A DNA stretch of 43,579 nucleotides from Phaeobacter sp. (GCF_022825805.1 NZ_JAJDWC010000120.1:1-43579); one strand, 5' to 3'; counted from the stretch's first letter, positions 17,283 to 27,628 are shown. Numbers and translations: made by a program. Notes: generated from the sequence alone by a model not told the origin.

Positions 17283-18650
17283 TCAGGTGGCGCTGCGGCG
17301 CTGGCCGCCACCGGGTTTGCCCTTGCCACGGCCCTGCCGCTGACCTTGGCCCTGACCTTGGCCCTGACCTTGCCGCTGCCCACCACCATTGCCGCCGCCA
17401 CGGCTTTGCTGGCCTGCGCCACCGCCACCGCTGCGACGACGGCGATGACCGCCGGGCTTGCCACCACCGGGTTTGCCACCGCCACGTCGATTGGCGGGTG
17501 CTGTGGGATCTGGCATGGCCTCCCACGGGCGACCCGACGCCACCGGAATGGTGATCTTCATGGTTTTCTGGATCGCCTTCAGCTCGTCCATTTCATCCGG
17601 TGCGCAGAACGCCACGGCCTGGCCGTCCTTACCGGCGCGCGCGGTGCGGCCGATGCGGTGGACATAAGCGTCCGGCACATTGGGCAGCTCGTAGTTGTAG
17701 ACGAATTTCACGTCCGGAATATCAAGACCACGGGCCGCCACATCGGTGGCCACCAGGATTTTGACCTCACCGGATTTGAAGGCCGCCAATGCCCGCTCGC
17801 GCTGGCCTTGGGATTTGTTGCCGTGGATTGCGGCAGCGGAGAACCCGGCGGCGGAGAGGGTCTTCATCAGTTTTTCCATGCCGTGTTTGGTGCGGCCAAA
17901 GACCAGCGTGCGCTCGTCTTTGTGCTCTGCCAGCAGCTCTTTCAGCAGCGACAGTTTTTCGGCTTTGGCGATGAAATGGACCGATTGGGTGATCTTGTCG
18001 GCGGCCTTGCCCGGAGGGGATACCTCGATCCGGACGGGAGCGTTCAGATAGGAATTCGCGATCTCGTTCATCTGCTTGGGCATGGTGGCCGAAAACAGCA
18101 TGGTCTGGCGCTCTTGCGGCAGCAGGGATGAGATTTTGCGCAGAGCGTGGATAAAGCCGAGGTCCAGCATCTGGTCGGCCTCGTCCAGCACCAGAAAATC
18201 GCAGGAGCCAAGATCCAGCGCGCCGCGGTCCAGAATGTCCAGCAGGCGCCCTGGTGTGGCGATCAGGATGTCGGTGCCGCGCGACAGACGGGAGATCTGC
18301 GGGTTGATCGACACGCCGCCAACAACCAGTCCGGTCTTGAGCGGGGTGCCTTCGGTCAGGCCCTTGAGCGTGGCGGCAATCTGGTTGGCCAGTTCGCGGG
18401 TTGGTGCCAGCACCAGACCGCGCACGGTCTTGGCGGCGGGTTTGCGGCCATATTGCATCATCTGCGCAATCAGCGGCACGCCAAAGGCAGCGGTCTTGCC
18501 GGTGCCGGTCTGGGCCAGGCCCAACACGTCCTGGCCATTCAGCGCATGGGGAATGGCGCGGGCTTGGATCGGTGTAGGGTCTTTGAAGCCCATATCGGAA
18601 ATACGGGTCAGGAGCTTTTCGGGCAGCCCCATGGTGGAGAATTCAGTCAC
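17283..18650 (-). CDS. DEAD-box RNA helicase, RhlE type
   Basis: A 455-residue ATP-dependent RNA helicase. All motifs are in order: Q motif DPTPIQARAIP, Walker A AQTGTGKT, PTRELANQI, TPGRLLDIL, DEAD in LVLDEADQMLD, SAT in LFSATMP, then domain 2 with VATDVAARGLDIP and HRIGRTARAG. The last 75 or so residues are a basic Gly/Gln/Arg-rich tail, encoded partly by 12-bp repeats near 17340-17375 (GQ repeats), suited to RNA binding and possibly length-variable. GTG 18650, preceded by AGGA, is preferred to ATG 18698, giving VTEFSTMGLPEKLL. A terminator follows. Likely role: ribosome assembly or RNA turnover. Confidence 0.93.
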   Translation of the reverse strand: MTEFSTMGLPEKLLTRISDMGFKDPTPIQARAIPHALNGQDVLGLAQTGTGKTAAFGVPLIAQMMQYGRKPAAKTVRGLVLAPTRELANQIAATLKGLTEGTPLKTGLVVGGVSINPQISRLSRGTDILIATPGRLLDILDRGALDLGSCDFLVLDEADQMLDLGFIHALRKISSLLPQERQTMLFSATMPKQMNEIANSYLNAPVRIEVSPPGKAADKITQSVHFIAKAEKLSLLKELLAEHKDERTLVFGRTKHGMEKLMKTLSAAGFSAAAIHGNKSQGQRERALAAFKSGEVKILVATDVAARGLDIPDVKFVYNYELPNVPDAYVHRIGRTARAGKDGQAVAFCAPDEMDELKAIQKTMKITIPVASGRPWEAMPDPTAPANRRGGGKPGGGKPGGHRRRRSGGGGAGQQSRGGGNGGGQRQGQGQGQGQGQRQGRGKGKPGGGQRRSAT

Positions 18651-19072
18651 GTCTCGTCCTTTCGCGGCCGGGCGGATGCCATGGCCGGTGCCGCCCACGG
18701 CTGCGGGCGGTCTGTCGTTGGGGCAGGGACCTCAGGCAGTCTGACGGCATGTCAGCCCGCTGGTCGCTGCAAATGCCCCACGCGTGATATTGGGAACGGT
18801 GGCATATCCTGTCAGGGGTCGGTGGGGTGCGCCTGTGGTCCGGTCCTGCTGTCGATGACAACGAAACCGGCCTGGCGGTTCCGCGCTTCAGCTGCGGCCC
18901 GACGCCCTCTGCTCACGCGGCAGGGAGGGATGCCTGTTGCGGCAGATGGCGCGGTTGGGCCACAAAGTCAATGGTGCAGGGCCGCATATTCCTGTGGATG
19001 AGCCGCGAAAGCCGGTTTTCAGCCCGGCTGGCATTGGTTAAACAGTGAAGCCAAGCTGATAAAGGGACGGCT
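18651..19072. other. Divergent gap helicase-fur
   Basis: About 422 bp with no credible gene. Long open frames cross it in several frames, but none has family features and they continue antisense to the helicase. An AAAGGGA Shine-Dalgarno for fur lies at its right end. No clear promoter consensus, hairpin or repeat was found. Confidence 0.5.
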
Positions 19073-19486
19073 ATGAGCGAAACGATTATCGCACGGTGTG
19101 AAGCCAAGGGGTTGCGCATGACGGGCCAGCGGCGGGTGATTGCCCGGGTGCTGGAGGACAGCGAAGATCACCCCGATGTCGAGGAGCTCTATGCCCGGGC
19201 CAGCGCGCTGGATGGCGCGATTTCACTGGCGACGGTCTATCGCACGGTCAAACTGTTCGATGAGGCAGGCATTCTGGATCGGCTGGAATTTGGGGACGGG
19301 CGCGCGCGCTATGAAGATGCCGACCGCGAGCACCATGATCATCTGATCGACATGAATTCCGGCAAGGTGATCGAATTCTGCGATCCCGAAATTGAGGCGC
19401 TGCAGGAAAAGATCGCCGAGAAGCTGGGGTATGAACTGCGGGGCCACCGGCTGGAACTTTACGGTGTGCCGTTGAAAAAGAGCTGA
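19073..19486 (+). CDS. Fur family regulator (Fur/Mur type)
   Basis: A 137-residue metal-responsive repressor. The N-terminal winged helix includes GLRMTGQRRVIARVLEDSED and the recognition helix ISLATVYRTVKLF. The metal/dimer domain carries EHHDHLIDMNSGKVIEF and His125, but no CxxC pairs, so there is no structural Cys4 zinc. In Rhodobacterales and Rhizobiales this subtype often answers to manganese (Mur) rather than iron; which metal applies here cannot be read from sequence. No transport gene is adjacent. A 17-bp tandem repeat follows the stop. Confidence 0.92.
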   Translation: MSETIIARCEAKGLRMTGQRRVIARVLEDSEDHPDVEELYARASALDGAISLATVYRTVKLFDEAGILDRLEFGDGRARYEDADREHHDHLIDMNSGKVIEFCDPEIEALQEKIAEKLGYELRGHRLELYGVPLKKS

Positions 19487-19491
19487 GACGC

Positions 19492-19539
19492 CGCGCTGAT
19501 CGGACTAACGCGCTGATCGGACCAGCGCCCTGATCAGGG
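19492..19539. repeat. 17-bp tandem repeat after fur stop
   Basis: CGCGCTGATCGGAC at 19492-19505 recurs exactly at 19509-19522, with a third degenerate copy from 19526. Period 17. It starts 6 bp after the fur stop and repeats TGA and TAA triplets. Confidence 0.8.
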
Positions 19540-19559
19540 GATGAGCGGTCCGGCCGGTA

Positions 19560-19593
19560 TAGCGTTCGGGCTACTCTATCGTTCGGGGCGCGC
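19560..19593. repeat. 17-bp direct repeat spanning the FAD oxidase stop
   Basis: On the minus strand CCCGAACG occurs twice with a 17-bp period, and the TAG stop of the oxidase lies inside the first unit. Short and degenerate, so less certain than its neighbour. Confidence 0.5.
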
Positions 19594-20874
19594 GGCGCGC
19601 CTCTCGGCGGCCATACGCAGTTTCACCCCAAAATCAAAGAACGGACGCGGTGGGATCAGATTGGGTTTGATCAGCGACAGCGCATCCGACAGCAGCGGAT
19701 TGTCCTGACCACAGGCGTAATCCGCAATCAGCTTGCCCATTATGCTGCCGCGCGACACGCCCGAGGCATTGTAACCGCCACATAGAAACAGGCCTGGCTG
19801 GCTTTGCTCGAACACCGGTTTGGCGTTGCGGCTGATGCAGATGCTGCCGGACCAGGAATAGGCGATTGCGTCGCGTTGCAGGAAGGGGAAGCGCTTGGCC
19901 AGCCCATCGGCATGCACCTGCACGCGGCTGTCCAGCCGCCGGCTATCGATGCCTGAGGGGCGGTATTCGGCCGTGTTGCGGATCAGGATCCGGCGGTCCT
20001 GCGTCAGCCGCATGGTGGCCCCAAGCGACTGTGGGCTGAGCACGCCCCAGCTGGGCGCGTGGCCGATCTGCGCCTCTTCCTCGGCGGTCAAAGGACGGGT
20101 CAGGGAGGCGGTCAGGGCCAGAGGGAACAGACGCAGTGATTTCAGCGCAAGGCGCGGGAAAAACGCGTTGACGGCGACGATGACCTGAGGCGCGGTGATG
20201 GTCCCGCCCGCCAGCTCCAGCAGCCAGCCAGCGCCGTCGCGATCAATGCGTCGCACCGGGCTGTTGTCATAACAGGTGACCTGATCGGGCAGGGTGGTGG
20301 CCAGCCCTTGGGCCAGTTTTGCGGGTTGCAGCAGCGCGCCACCACGAGATTCGACGCCAAGGCTGTAAAACGAGGTGCCAAGGCGGCTGTGCAGATCCTT
20401 GCCTTCGATCAAGCGGGCATCAATGCGGAGGCGCTGAAAAGTTTCTGCGTGATGGCGCAGCCGGTCGAAGTTCGCCGGATCATGGGCCGCATGAATGGAG
20501 CCTGTGTCCTCCCATTGGCAATCGATCCCAAGCTGGCCTGTCAGCTGACGCAGCTCCGCGACACCGGCATGATCCAAACGGTTCATTGTGCGGTAGCTGG
20601 CGAGGCCACTGTCCGTGTGCAGCTGGGCGTGGCCTGGGCTTTCGTTGGCGACAGCGAAGCCCGAGTTGCGCGCGCTTGCGCCTTCGCCAATGCGTTTGCC
20701 ATCGATCAGCGCAATCCGCGCAGAGGGGCGCAGGGCCGCCAGTTGGCGCGCGGCGGCCAGACCGGTAAAGCCGCCACCGATGATGGCCACATCTGCCGTC
20801 TGCGTGCCGCGCAGAGGTGCGAAATCGGCGCGGTGTCCGGCCAGCGCGGTCCAGCCACAAATGTCCTCAACCAA
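19576..20874 (-). CDS. FAD-dependent amine/amino-acid oxidase (DAO family)
   Basis: A 432-residue DAO-type flavoprotein: ADVAIIGGGFTGLAAARQLA is the FAD-binding Rossmann motif, followed by GEGASARNSGFAVANES, as in PuuB/glycine-oxidase-like proteins. The C-terminus has SGSICISRNAKPVF and GLFLCGGYNASGVSRGS. TTG at 20874 is preferred as start because a GGAGGA sits 6 nt before it; the ATG at 20982 adds 36 residues with no family features. Substrate unknown; an amine or methylated amino acid is likely. It converges on fur. Confidence 0.85.
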   Translation of the reverse strand: MVEDICGWTALAGHRADFAPLRGTQTADVAIIGGGFTGLAAARQLAALRPSARIALIDGKRIGEGASARNSGFAVANESPGHAQLHTDSGLASYRTMNRLDHAGVAELRQLTGQLGIDCQWEDTGSIHAAHDPANFDRLRHHAETFQRLRIDARLIEGKDLHSRLGTSFYSLGVESRGGALLQPAKLAQGLATTLPDQVTCYDNSPVRRIDRDGAGWLLELAGGTITAPQVIVAVNAFFPRLALKSLRLFPLALTASLTRPLTAEEEAQIGHAPSWGVLSPQSLGATMRLTQDRRILIRNTAEYRPSGIDSRRLDSRVQVHADGLAKRFPFLQRDAIAYSWSGSICISRNAKPVFEQSQPGLFLCGGYNASGVSRGSIMGKLIADYACGQDNPLLSDALSLIKPNLIPPRPFFDFGVKLRMAAERRAARPER

Positions 20875-21171
20875 GGGGTGTCCTCCAGCGTGCAATGTCC
20901 GGGCCAAATCGGTACCGAAGCGCCGGGGAAATGCAAGAGGGGATGGGTGACTGGAACACCTGCAGGTCTGGTGCGTTATCACCTATCACGGGATGTGATG
21001 ATCAGATCCACGTCTTGTCATGGATTGGGGTCGCAAACGGAGTTGCCGTTGTCGCTGCGCTGTAGTTCTGTGGCGCGATGCCGGGGCGGATCTGTCCGCG
21101 CCCGGTTTCCAGTTAACAGGTGTTTCCAGCCAACGGGTCGCACAGGGCCCTTAACAATCAGGATGGGCCAG

Positions 21172-22071
21172 ATGAACAATGTCACCGGAATTTTGCTGAT
21201 CATCGTCGCGATGGCGGGGTTTTCGCTGGAGGATATGTTCATCAAACAGCTGTCGGCCCATATGCCGGTGGGCCAGATTCTGGTGATGTTGGGGCTGGGC
21301 AGCGGCTTGGTCTTTGTGATCTGGGCCAAGATCCAAGGGCATCGGATTCTGGCAGCCCCCAATTGGCGCTGGCAACCGGTGGTGCGGGCCTCGACCGAGG
21401 CGTTTGCGGCCGTGAGTTTTGCCACCGCGCTGTCGATTGTGGATATCTCCATCGTTGCTGCCGTGTTTCAGGCCATGCCGCTGGTGGTGACCATGGGGGC
21501 GGCGCTGTTTCTGGGCGAAGAGGTCGGTTGGCGGCGCTGGAGCGCGATCCTTGTCGGGTTTGCGGGCGTTTTGCTGATTGTGCGCCCAGGTCTCGAAGGG
21601 TTTGAACCTGGGGTGCTGTTGGTTCTGATTTCGGTGGTGGCAGTGGCCGCGCGTGATCTGATGACGCGGGTGATGGATACGGCGGTGCCCTCTGCGGTGG
21701 TCAGCAGCCAGGCCTTTGGCTCACTGTTGTTGGCGGGTCTGGTGATGCTGGCGATACTGCCCGGCGCGCCCGTGGCGCTGGAGCCTGTACATTGGGCGAT
21801 GATGCTGGGCGGCATCGTGTTTGGGGTGCTGGCCTATGCCAGCATCGTGACCGCCACGCGGATTGGCGATGCGGCGGTTGTCACACCGTTCCGCTACAGC
21901 CGTTTGGTGTTTTCCATCGCCATCGGTGTTGTGGTCTTTGGCGAGACCCCTGATGCGCTGACGTTGACGGGATCCGGGCTGATCATTGCTTCGGGGCTCT
22001 ATTCCTTCCTGCGAGAGCGGCGGCTGGCCAAAGTGGGGCGCGAGACTGCGGCGTCGCAGTTGGCGGCCTGA
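21172..22071 (+). CDS. DMT-superfamily (EamA) transporter
   Basis: A 299-residue inner-membrane protein with about ten hydrophobic spans in two EamA repeats (VTGILLIIVAMAGFSLEDMF at the start; SIVTATRIGDAAVVTPFRYS in the second repeat; ending with a basic tail). The start at 21172 has AGG nine bases upstream; ATG 21163 would add three residues. The 297-bp gap to the divergent oxidase contains a short direct repeat around TGTTTCCAG (about 21109-21130) and no gene. The pairing suggests, without proof, shared use of a compound. Substrate unknown. Confidence 0.87.
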   Translation: MNNVTGILLIIVAMAGFSLEDMFIKQLSAHMPVGQILVMLGLGSGLVFVIWAKIQGHRILAAPNWRWQPVVRASTEAFAAVSFATALSIVDISIVAAVFQAMPLVVTMGAALFLGEEVGWRRWSAILVGFAGVLLIVRPGLEGFEPGVLLVLISVVAVAARDLMTRVMDTAVPSAVVSSQAFGSLLLAGLVMLAILPGAPVALEPVHWAMMLGGIVFGVLAYASIVTATRIGDAAVVTPFRYSRLVFSIAIGVVVFGETPDALTLTGSGLIIASGLYSFLRERRLAKVGRETAASQLAA

Positions 22072-22223
22072 TCACGGGCAGCTCCTCTGCGGCTGATTGC
22101 GCAAACAGCGATTTGTTAGCCCTAACCCCACAAAATATGTGACGTTAGCGGTAACGAACGCGGTTTACATTTTGTTGGGTACTGATATGACGCTGGCAAC
22201 CAATGCCACTATCAGGGACCTGA

Positions 22224-23501
<1,278 letters not shown>

Positions 23502-23526
23502 TCACCAGCGCCAGACCATGAGACCG

Positions 23527-23560
23527 AAGACCCCGTCATCCGTGATGGGGTCTTTGTTTT
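23527..23560 (+). terminator. Rho-independent terminator of eno
   Basis: Stem AAGACCCCGTCA/TGATGGGGTCTT (one G-U pair) with a 4-nt loop, then TTTGTTTT. Confidence 0.88.
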
Positions 23561-23582
23561 GGAGAGTTGCGGAGGGCAGCCA

Positions 23583-24038
23583 GTGGATGCGCCATCTGAA
23601 GAGAATGGTTTTCAGGCCGATCATGCGGCGCTGCTGATCACCTCGCATCAACGGGTGACCGGACGCGCGCTGTTGGACGGCGGCGATGCCAAGGCGCTTT
23701 ATCATGCGCCATTTCCGATCCTGTCCCATGATGGGGCGGCTGATCCGATCCTGACCTATGGCAATCTGGCGGCACAGGCGCTGTGGGAGATGGGGTGGGA
23801 TGCGCTGACTGCGATGCCTTCCCGGCTGACGGCGGAACCGGCGCATCGTGACCAGCGTGATGCGATGTTTGCCGAAATGCGTGCCCGCGGTTTTGTCGAG
23901 AACTATTGTGGCGTGCGGATCAGCGCCAGTGGCGCGCGGTTTGAGATTCGCGATGCGGTGATCTGGCCGCTGTTGGATCGCGACGGCCATAAACGCGGGG
24001 AGGCCGCGTGGTTTGACACCTGGCGGCCGCTGGATTGA
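23583..24038 (+). CDS. MEKHLA domain (PAS-like) protein
   Basis: A 151-residue single-domain protein matching bacterial MEKHLA proteins, a PAS-like fold also found in plant HD-ZIP III factors. Typical pieces: LLITSHQRVTGRALL, ALYHAPFPILSHDGAADPIL, YGNLAAQALWEMGWDALTAM, PSRLTAEPAHRDQR and GVRISASGARFEI. GTG 23583 follows a GGAGGG at 6-nt spacing; the frame opens at a TTG at 23559. It probably binds a small ligand or senses a signal; no output domain is attached. It follows eno but is separated by a terminator. Confidence 0.85.
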   Translation: MDAPSEENGFQADHAALLITSHQRVTGRALLDGGDAKALYHAPFPILSHDGAADPILTYGNLAAQALWEMGWDALTAMPSRLTAEPAHRDQRDAMFAEMRARGFVENYCGVRISASGARFEIRDAVIWPLLDRDGHKRGEAAWFDTWRPLD

Positions 24039-24078
24039 GACATGGATTTAGACCTGAGTTGAATCCTAGGTATTGACC
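24031..24078. repeat. Degenerate 12-bp tandem repeat over the MEKHLA stop
   Basis: Units TGGATTGAGACA, TGGATTTAGACC, TGAGTTGAATCC and TAGGTATTGACC. The first contains the stop codon. Strongly degenerate. Confidence 0.5.
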
Positions 24079-24108
24079 TGTGCTGAGTGAGGCACCTGGT
24101 CGTGTGAC

Positions 24109-24558
24109 CTACAATTTGCGGGTCATCAGGCTGACATCGCTCCTGAGTTCGAACCGTGCCCTGCTGTAGAGGCCGCGGGCTCGGTCGTTGTCGGTGCTGA
24201 CCTCGAGGTGCAGGGCTTTGATCCCAGCATCGGCCAGGGTGCGGGGCAGGGCAAACAGCACCTCGGTCGCGATGCCGCGTCCGCGTACCGGCGGGCGGAT
24301 GAACAGCTCGTCCACATAGCCATCCATGCCGCCCAGTTCCACAGACCAGCTGAAGGTCACAACGATATAGCCCACGGGCGCACGACTGGGCCCGATCAGG
24401 TAAACCGCGCCATAGGGCAGCCCCTCGAGCAGCGGTTCAATCCCGGCGCGGCGGGTAGCGTCATCCGAGGAAATGCCTGTTTCCGCGTGAAAGGCCGTGA
24501 CCAGATCGAGGATGCGATCCAGATCTTCGGGGCGGGCGAGATGCAGGGCGGCGCTCAT
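24109..24558 (-). CDS. GNAT family N-acetyltransferase
   Basis: A 149-residue acetyl-CoA-dependent transferase. GNAT core: YVDELFIRPPVRGRGIATEV (motif A with the pyrophosphate loop RGRGIA), then ALHLEVSTDNDRARGLYSRA and FELRSDVSLM. Substrate not identifiable. It lies downstream of grpB on the same strand, 58 bp from its stop, and may be co-transcribed with the nucleoside hydrolase pair. Confidence 0.88.
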   Translation of the reverse strand: MSAALHLARPEDLDRILDLVTAFHAETGISSDDATRRAGIEPLLEGLPYGAVYLIGPSRAPVGYIVVTFSWSVELGGMDGYVDELFIRPPVRGRGIATEVLFALPRTLADAGIKALHLEVSTDNDRARGLYSRARFELRSDVSLMTRKL

Positions 24559-24576
24559 GATCTGTCCTCTTCTGTC

Positions 24577-24646
24577 AGGCCCGTTCAGTCAGGCCGGTTT
24601 TATTAGGCCGGTTTTATTAGGTCGGTTTTAGCAGGTCGGGCGAAGG
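24577..24646. repeat. 14-bp tandem repeat, about 5 copies, over the grpB stop
   Basis: On the plus strand: AGGCCCGTTCAGTC, AGGCCGGTTTTATT twice (identical, 24591-24604 and 24605-24618), AGGTCGGTTTTAGC and AGGTCGGGCGAAGG. The grpB TAA stop (24617-24619) falls in the array, and TAATAA recurs in two units on the minus strand. As 14 is not a multiple of 3, copy-number change would alter the GrpB C-terminus. Confidence 0.88.
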
Positions 24647-25156
24647 GCTGTATTGGGCCAGTGCGCGGGCCTCCACCTTCTTGATCCAGCCCGATTTGCA
24701 ATCGCCATACCCGCTGAGATCGCCGGGATGCAGCGCAGCACATTTGCCTTTGACCGCGCTGTAGCCAGCCCGCAGACTTGCATTGTCGCGCAGTGCGTCG
24801 CGAAAGGCCAGATGCCGGGTGATTTCGCCAGAGCCTGCAACATAGCAATGGGCCTGAAACAGCCGCCGACCCGTTTGCGGATCGTCTCGGCGGCAGTAGC
24901 GTCGACCGGGCAGGCCGAATTCGCCCATCCATTCATATCCCAATGCTTCGATCTGCGGGCGTGCCGCATCCAGTGCATCCATGTCTGCAAACACTGGCAG
25001 CATATCGATGATGGGCTTGGCCGGCAGGCCCGGCACTGCGGTTGACCCAATGTGATGGACTTGCACCAGCCCGGTCAGGCCGGCCTCGCGCCAGCGGTCG
25101 GCCTCTGCGTGGCATTGGGCAGGCCAACCGGGGTCAGGCGCCACCAGAGGCGTCAT
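24617..25156 (-). CDS. GrpB family protein (UPF0157)
   Basis: A 179-residue protein of the GrpB/UPF0157 family, a nucleotidyltransferase-like fold. Signature VHHIGSTAVPGLPAKPIIDM (residues 33-52) and AHCYVAGSGEITRHLAFRDA. Family function is poorly known; some members are linked to CoA enzymes. Its ATG overlaps the nucleoside hydrolase stop by 4 bp (ATGA), so translation is coupled. The last codons lie in a 14-bp tandem array and may vary. Confidence 0.9.
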   Translation of the reverse strand: MTPLVAPDPGWPAQCHAEADRWREAGLTGLVQVHHIGSTAVPGLPAKPIIDMLPVFADMDALDAARPQIEALGYEWMGEFGLPGRRYCRRDDPQTGRRLFQAHCYVAGSGEITRHLAFRDALRDNASLRAGYSAVKGKCAALHPGDLSGYGDCKSGWIKKVEARALAQYSPSPDLLKPT

Positions 25157-26112
25157 AGCCGCCCCAGGCGTTTGGTGATCAGATCAAACAGCCCGTCGCT
25201 GTCCACATCGCCGATAAACAGCGCATTGGCGGCGCGGTCGGTGACGCCCCACCAATCCGCGACAGTCATGCCCAATGTCAGGTCCGAGCCGGTTTCCACC
25301 ATAACATTGATATGGCGACCCGAAAACAGATCGGGTCGGATCAGATAGGCGATCACGCAAGGGTCATGCAGAGGTCCCCCATCGGAGCCGTATTTTTCCA
25401 CATCAAACCGTTCGAAAAAATCCAACATTTCGGCGGTGAAGGTGCCAACCCGCGAGTTCAAGGCGCGGATGGCGTCGATCCGGGGCCGGGTGGCCAGCGC
25501 CTTATGGGTGACATCCAACGGCATCATGGTGACGGGTATGCCTGCGCCCAGCACGGCTTGGGCCGCTTCGGGATCGACGTAGATGTTGAACTCTGCCGCT
25601 GGTGTGATGTTGCCCACCTCAAAGTAGGCACCCCCCATCAACACGACCTCTTGCACCCGTTCGATGATATCCGGCGCCTGTTCAAAGGCAGCGGCGATAT
25701 TCGTCAGCGGGCCAAGGGGGCACAACGTGACGGTGCCAGCGGGTTCTCTGCGCAGGGTGTCGATGATGAAGGTGACGCCATCCACCGGCGAGAGCGGCAT
25801 GGTCGGCTCCCACAGGTCCGGGCCATCGAGACCGGTCTTGCCGTGAACGTGCTCAGCGGTCACCAGCGGGCGCTGCAATGGCGCAGCGCAACCGGCATGC
25901 ACCGCCACATCCGACCGCCCAGCCACTTCGCAGACGCGACGGGCGTTGGTCTGCGTCAGCGCGAGTGGGACATTGCCTGCAACACAGGTGATCCCCAGAA
26001 GGTCGATGTCCTCCGGGCTGGCCAGGGCCAATAGAATGGCCACGGCATCATCCTGTCCGGGGTCCGTATCAATGATTATTTTGCGGGGGGGCGTTGCGGT
26101 CTGCTCGCTCAT
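25153..26112 (-). CDS. Nucleoside hydrolase (inosine/uridine-preferring family)
   Basis: A 319-residue enzyme that hydrolyses the N-glycosidic bond of ribonucleosides for base and ribose salvage. The calcium-binding Asp cluster is DTDPGQDDAVA (residues 15-25). GLDGPDLW, VTLCPLGPLTNIA, VVLMGGAYFEVGNITPAAEFN and LHDPCVIAYL all match the family. Start at 26112 has AAGGA at 7-nt spacing; the frame to 26202 is not supported. Forms a coupled pair with grpB (ATGA overlap). No signal peptide, so cytosolic. Confidence 0.93.
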   Translation of the reverse strand: MSEQTATPPRKIIIDTDPGQDDAVAILLALASPEDIDLLGITCVAGNVPLALTQTNARRVCEVAGRSDVAVHAGCAAPLQRPLVTAEHVHGKTGLDGPDLWEPTMPLSPVDGVTFIIDTLRREPAGTVTLCPLGPLTNIAAAFEQAPDIIERVQEVVLMGGAYFEVGNITPAAEFNIYVDPEAAQAVLGAGIPVTMMPLDVTHKALATRPRIDAIRALNSRVGTFTAEMLDFFERFDVEKYGSDGGPLHDPCVIAYLIRPDLFSGRHINVMVETGSDLTLGMTVADWWGVTDRAANALFIGDVDSDGLFDLITKRLGRL

Positions 26113-26240
26113 ATCGGGGTCCTTCAGGTCGTCGGGGGAACCCTTGCAAGCGGACGCCGGAATGTCCAGCCGCAGCAGGCGCCGCGGTTGGACATCGGTC
26201 ATGTGGCTTCGTGCGCTGATGGCGCCCGGAGTATGATGCG

Positions 26241-27485
26241 TCAGGCGGCTGCCGCCTCCATGGTGTCCTCGATGGCGGACAGCACGATGGCGGCGATCAC
26301 ATCCAGCTCATCCTCGCGCAACCGCACCGGCAGGCGCACATCACAGGCCCGCATCAGCATGGCGCGGGTCTGCGGCAGCGACTGTTGTTCCGGCAGAAAC
26401 TGCCAGTTCCAGAAGGCACGGGCGTTGTCTTCGGACAGGCCAAAGACCTGAACTTTCACGCCTTTCGCAGCGGAGGCTTTGGCAAAGCGGCGCACTTCGT
26501 CATCGGACATGCCAACCAGGTTGAACTGGATCGAATCTGGTGCGCGCTTTTCCGGCGCCAGCGGTGCTGGAACGGTGATATAGGGCGATTGGTTCAGCTG
26601 ATCGGCCACGTAGTCGTGGTTCTTTAACCCATCGCTCACCCGGCGGGCCAGTTCCGGCAACTGCGGGCGGATCACCACGGCGGAGAGATTGCTCATCCGC
26701 AGATTATAGAGCGGCAGTTTGTTCTGCCATTTGGCAAAGGCCGCTTGCAGCGCGCCGGTTGCGTCATCTGTTTCAGTGCTCGGCGCGGATTTGTGTTTCT
26801 GCCAATTGTGTTCATACGCGCCCGACATGATCACGGCGCGCGCCACCAGCTCGGCATCATCGGTGATCAGAATGCCGCCTTCCCCCGCGTTGATCATCTT
26901 GTAGGACTGGAAGGAAAAACACCCGATGGCCCCAAGGGTTCCGATCTTGCGCCCGTGCCAGGTGGTGCCGAGCGAATGGGCTGCATCCTCCACCACGGGA
27001 ATGTCGCGCGCGGCACAAAGCGCCAGGATCGCATCCATGTCCGAGGTATGGCCGCGCATATGGCTGATGATCACCGCTTGAACGTTGTCCAGCTTGGCTT
27101 CGAAATCGGCCATATCCACGCGGTAGTTCTCTCCCACCTCGCACAGAACCGGAATGCAATCGGCATGCACGACGGATGATGGCACCGCGGCAAAGGTAAA
27201 GCCGGGGATCAAAACGCGCGCATCGCGTGGCAGATCCAGTGCTTTCAGCGACAGGAACAGCGCCGCAGAACAGGAAGAAACCGCGAGCGCATATTTCGCC
27301 CCCAGCAATTGGGCAAACTCCGCCTCCAGCAGAGCCACCGGCGCATCCTGCGGCGCGGTGTAGCGAAACAGGTCCCCCGATTGCATCAGCGCTTCAATTG
27401 CAGCGCGGGCGGCGTCGGGGATCGCTTCTGCCTGATGGACATCGGGCACGGGGCCCATCGGGGCGCGCAGGGAGGTTTGGCTCAT
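26241..27485 (-). CDS. DegT/DnrJ/EryC1/StrS-type PLP aminotransferase
   Basis: A 414-residue fold-type I PLP enzyme. GSDLF-type substrate loop near residues 36-40, VVEDAAHSLGTTWHGRKIGT with the PLP Asp, and the Schiff-base Lys196 in SFQSYKMINAGEGG. The family mostly aminates keto-sugars, but no sugar-nucleotide genes are nearby; its neighbours are glutamine-synthetase-like and amine oxidase genes, so it may act on an amino compound instead. It is downstream of the FAD oxidase by 143 bp on the same strand, possibly in the same transcript. Confidence 0.88.
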   Translation of the reverse strand: MSQTSLRAPMGPVPDVHQAEAIPDAARAAIEALMQSGDLFRYTAPQDAPVALLEAEFAQLLGAKYALAVSSCSAALFLSLKALDLPRDARVLIPGFTFAAVPSSVVHADCIPVLCEVGENYRVDMADFEAKLDNVQAVIISHMRGHTSDMDAILALCAARDIPVVEDAAHSLGTTWHGRKIGTLGAIGCFSFQSYKMINAGEGGILITDDAELVARAVIMSGAYEHNWQKHKSAPSTETDDATGALQAAFAKWQNKLPLYNLRMSNLSAVVIRPQLPELARRVSDGLKNHDYVADQLNQSPYITVPAPLAPEKRAPDSIQFNLVGMSDDEVRRFAKASAAKGVKVQVFGLSEDNARAFWNWQFLPEQQSLPQTRAMLMRACDVRLPVRLREDELDVIAAIVLSAIEDTMEAAAA

Positions 27486-27628
27486 ATTTCAAATTCCTGA
27501 ATTTAACCTTCCAGAAACTTAAAACAGTGCGCGGCGAATTGCAAAGCGATCTGGCGGTAAAAACGCCAAATGGGCAAAGTTTCACGCAAGTCTTTGGAGC
27601 TGGGCAGCTGTGGGTCGTCGCGGCTGGA

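Noticed and set aside
26241..27485. DegT aminotransferase as part of a surface polysaccharide cluster
   Set aside because: No glycosyltransferase, sugar-nucleotide epimerase or flippase genes nearby.
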